A stretch of 64,000 nucleotides of DNA from an uncultured bacterium (GTDB lineage Bacteria > Planctomycetota > UBA1135 > GCA-002686595), in NCBI GenBank assembly GCA_937905825.1, contig CALCXM010000082.1, positions 1 to 64,000 of the forward strand, in the 5' to 3' direction. The position numbers and the translations under genes were made by a program. Shown here in pieces: positions 63,510 through 64,000 of this stretch; position 1 is the stretch's first letter; every line of letters starts with the position of its first letter. A model generated the notes under the pieces. The model searched no databases. It was not told the DNA's origin and worked only from the letters and a program-made list of their open reading frames with translations.

Positions 63510-64000
63510 CTACTTGTCCTCTTTCTCGACTTCCGTTCGCTCGATGTCCACCGTGTGCTCCAAGGTCCCGGCTCGTTCTGAGCGCGTGATCATGGAGGAC
63601 TCGCCCCGTTGACGTTCGCGGGTGCTGGAAGTGGTCAGGTTGGCTTCAACTTCGAAGCGCGACGGATGGCGTCCCGCGACGCTCAGGAAGAGCTTGGCTT
63701 CCATGTCGATGGAGAAGGAGTTCTCGATGGCCGGGCTGCTGGCGCCGCTCGGCGTCCACAGTCTCTGCTCGCGATCGCGGCCGCGCCCTTCACGTTCGGG
63801 AAGTTCTCCGCTGCCCTCGCCTTTGATGAGCACGACGTAGTACTGCGCACCGTCCCGTTCCTCGGTGCCCTCTTCGAGCACACCTTCCAGTTCCCAAGTC
63901 GCCGCGGCGAAGTAGCGCGCGGCGCTCTCGGCACCTCGCATTCCCCGTCCGCCTCGGCCACCTCGGCCACCGCGGCCGCCTTCCCGTTCACCGCCTTCCT
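63510..64000 (-). CDS. RGG-repeat protein, 5' part cut by window edge
   Basis: The frame ends at 63510 and is open through base 64000, giving at least 163 residues; the start is outside. The visible N-terminal side is a Gly/Arg repeat (GGRGGRGGRGGRGM), then AARYFAAATWELEGVLEEG, a beta-rich segment (QYYVVLIKGEGS, KLFLSVAGRHPSRFEVEANL) and a charged tail (VDIERTEVEKEDK). RGG repeats often bind nucleic acid or drive protein association, but simple Gly/Arg linkers also occur in planctomycete proteins. Function unknown. Confidence 0.65.
   Translation of the reverse strand, partial: EGGEREGGRGGRGGRGGRGMRGAESAARYFAAATWELEGVLEEGTEERDGAQYYVVLIKGEGSGELPEREGRGRDREQRLWTPSGASSPAIENSFSIDMEAKLFLSVAGRHPSRFEVEANLTTSSTRERQRGESSMITRSERAGTLEHTVDIERTEVEKEDK

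Overview
The window is visibly GC-rich bacterial DNA (GC not computed) and reads as a member of the Planctomycetota. The clues are: a giant secreted protein that joins ThuA, a PVC-type dehydrogenase propeller, HEAT repeats and a cytochrome c domain; a triheme planctomycete-type cytochrome fused to a predicted beta-barrel; a Minf_1886-family protein; BNR/sortilin-type secreted propellers; many sigma-54/TPR proteins; and an EF-P with Asn at the usual modified position. Assignment below phylum is not possible here, although the secreted proteins with a common C-terminal module would fit one of the deep, poorly described planctomycete lineages. No rRNA, tRNA, CRISPR array, transposase, integrase or phage gene was seen, so this looks like a chromosomal segment.

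Layout. 1-1.5 kb: a TPR-like gene running off the left edge and a small secreted protein, divergently arranged. 1.9-16.2 kb: large secreted or envelope proteins (a BNR propeller with PDZ and EF-hand inserts, a double-ThuA cytochrome protein, a YcxB/DUF4240 membrane protein, an amidase-type lipoprotein, a TPR-metallopeptidase). 16.3-18 kb: two SAM methyltransferases. 18-21.4 kb: a tight operon tmk-holB-Minf_1886-PerM. 21.5-28.4 kb: housekeeping genes (2x[4Fe-4S] ferredoxin, S41 protease, moaC, accB-accC, a lipoprotein).

28.4-41.9 kb is a long same-strand surface polysaccharide cluster. It holds UDP-sugar genes (UXS-like decarboxylase, glmS, a UDP-glucuronate-epimerase-like gene), dTDP-sugar genes (rmlA, rmlD, rmlB, no rmlC), a Wza-like exporter, a Wzz/GumC-like protein, an O-antigen-ligase-like protein, an asparagine-synthase-like amidotransferase and a polysaccharide deacetylase. 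The last five resemble the EPS genes that accompany exosortase A (PEP-CTERM) loci. Next to them on the other strand are a giant TPR protein and a sigma-54 activator with a degenerate receiver, and further on a degenerate sensor-kinase-like protein. Together these recall the PrsT/PrsR/PrsK regulators of exosortase loci, yet no exosortase and no PEP-CTERM substrate is in the window.

47.7-64 kb: an Nramp-like transporter, a secreted propeller, a translationally overlapping pair of GT2 glycosyltransferases of which the second has lost its DxD motif, a GmhB-like phosphatase plus PEGA lipoprotein, a GT39-like glycosyltransferase, EF-P, a cytochrome-barrel fusion, a cupredoxin, and a partial RGG-rich protein at the right edge. 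The secreted propeller (49028-52117) and the cupredoxin (62435-63274) end in the same C-terminal module of about 130 residues that I do not recognise as a described domain; this is the most promising novelty. Many transcription-unit ends carry long perfect hairpins without a U-tract.
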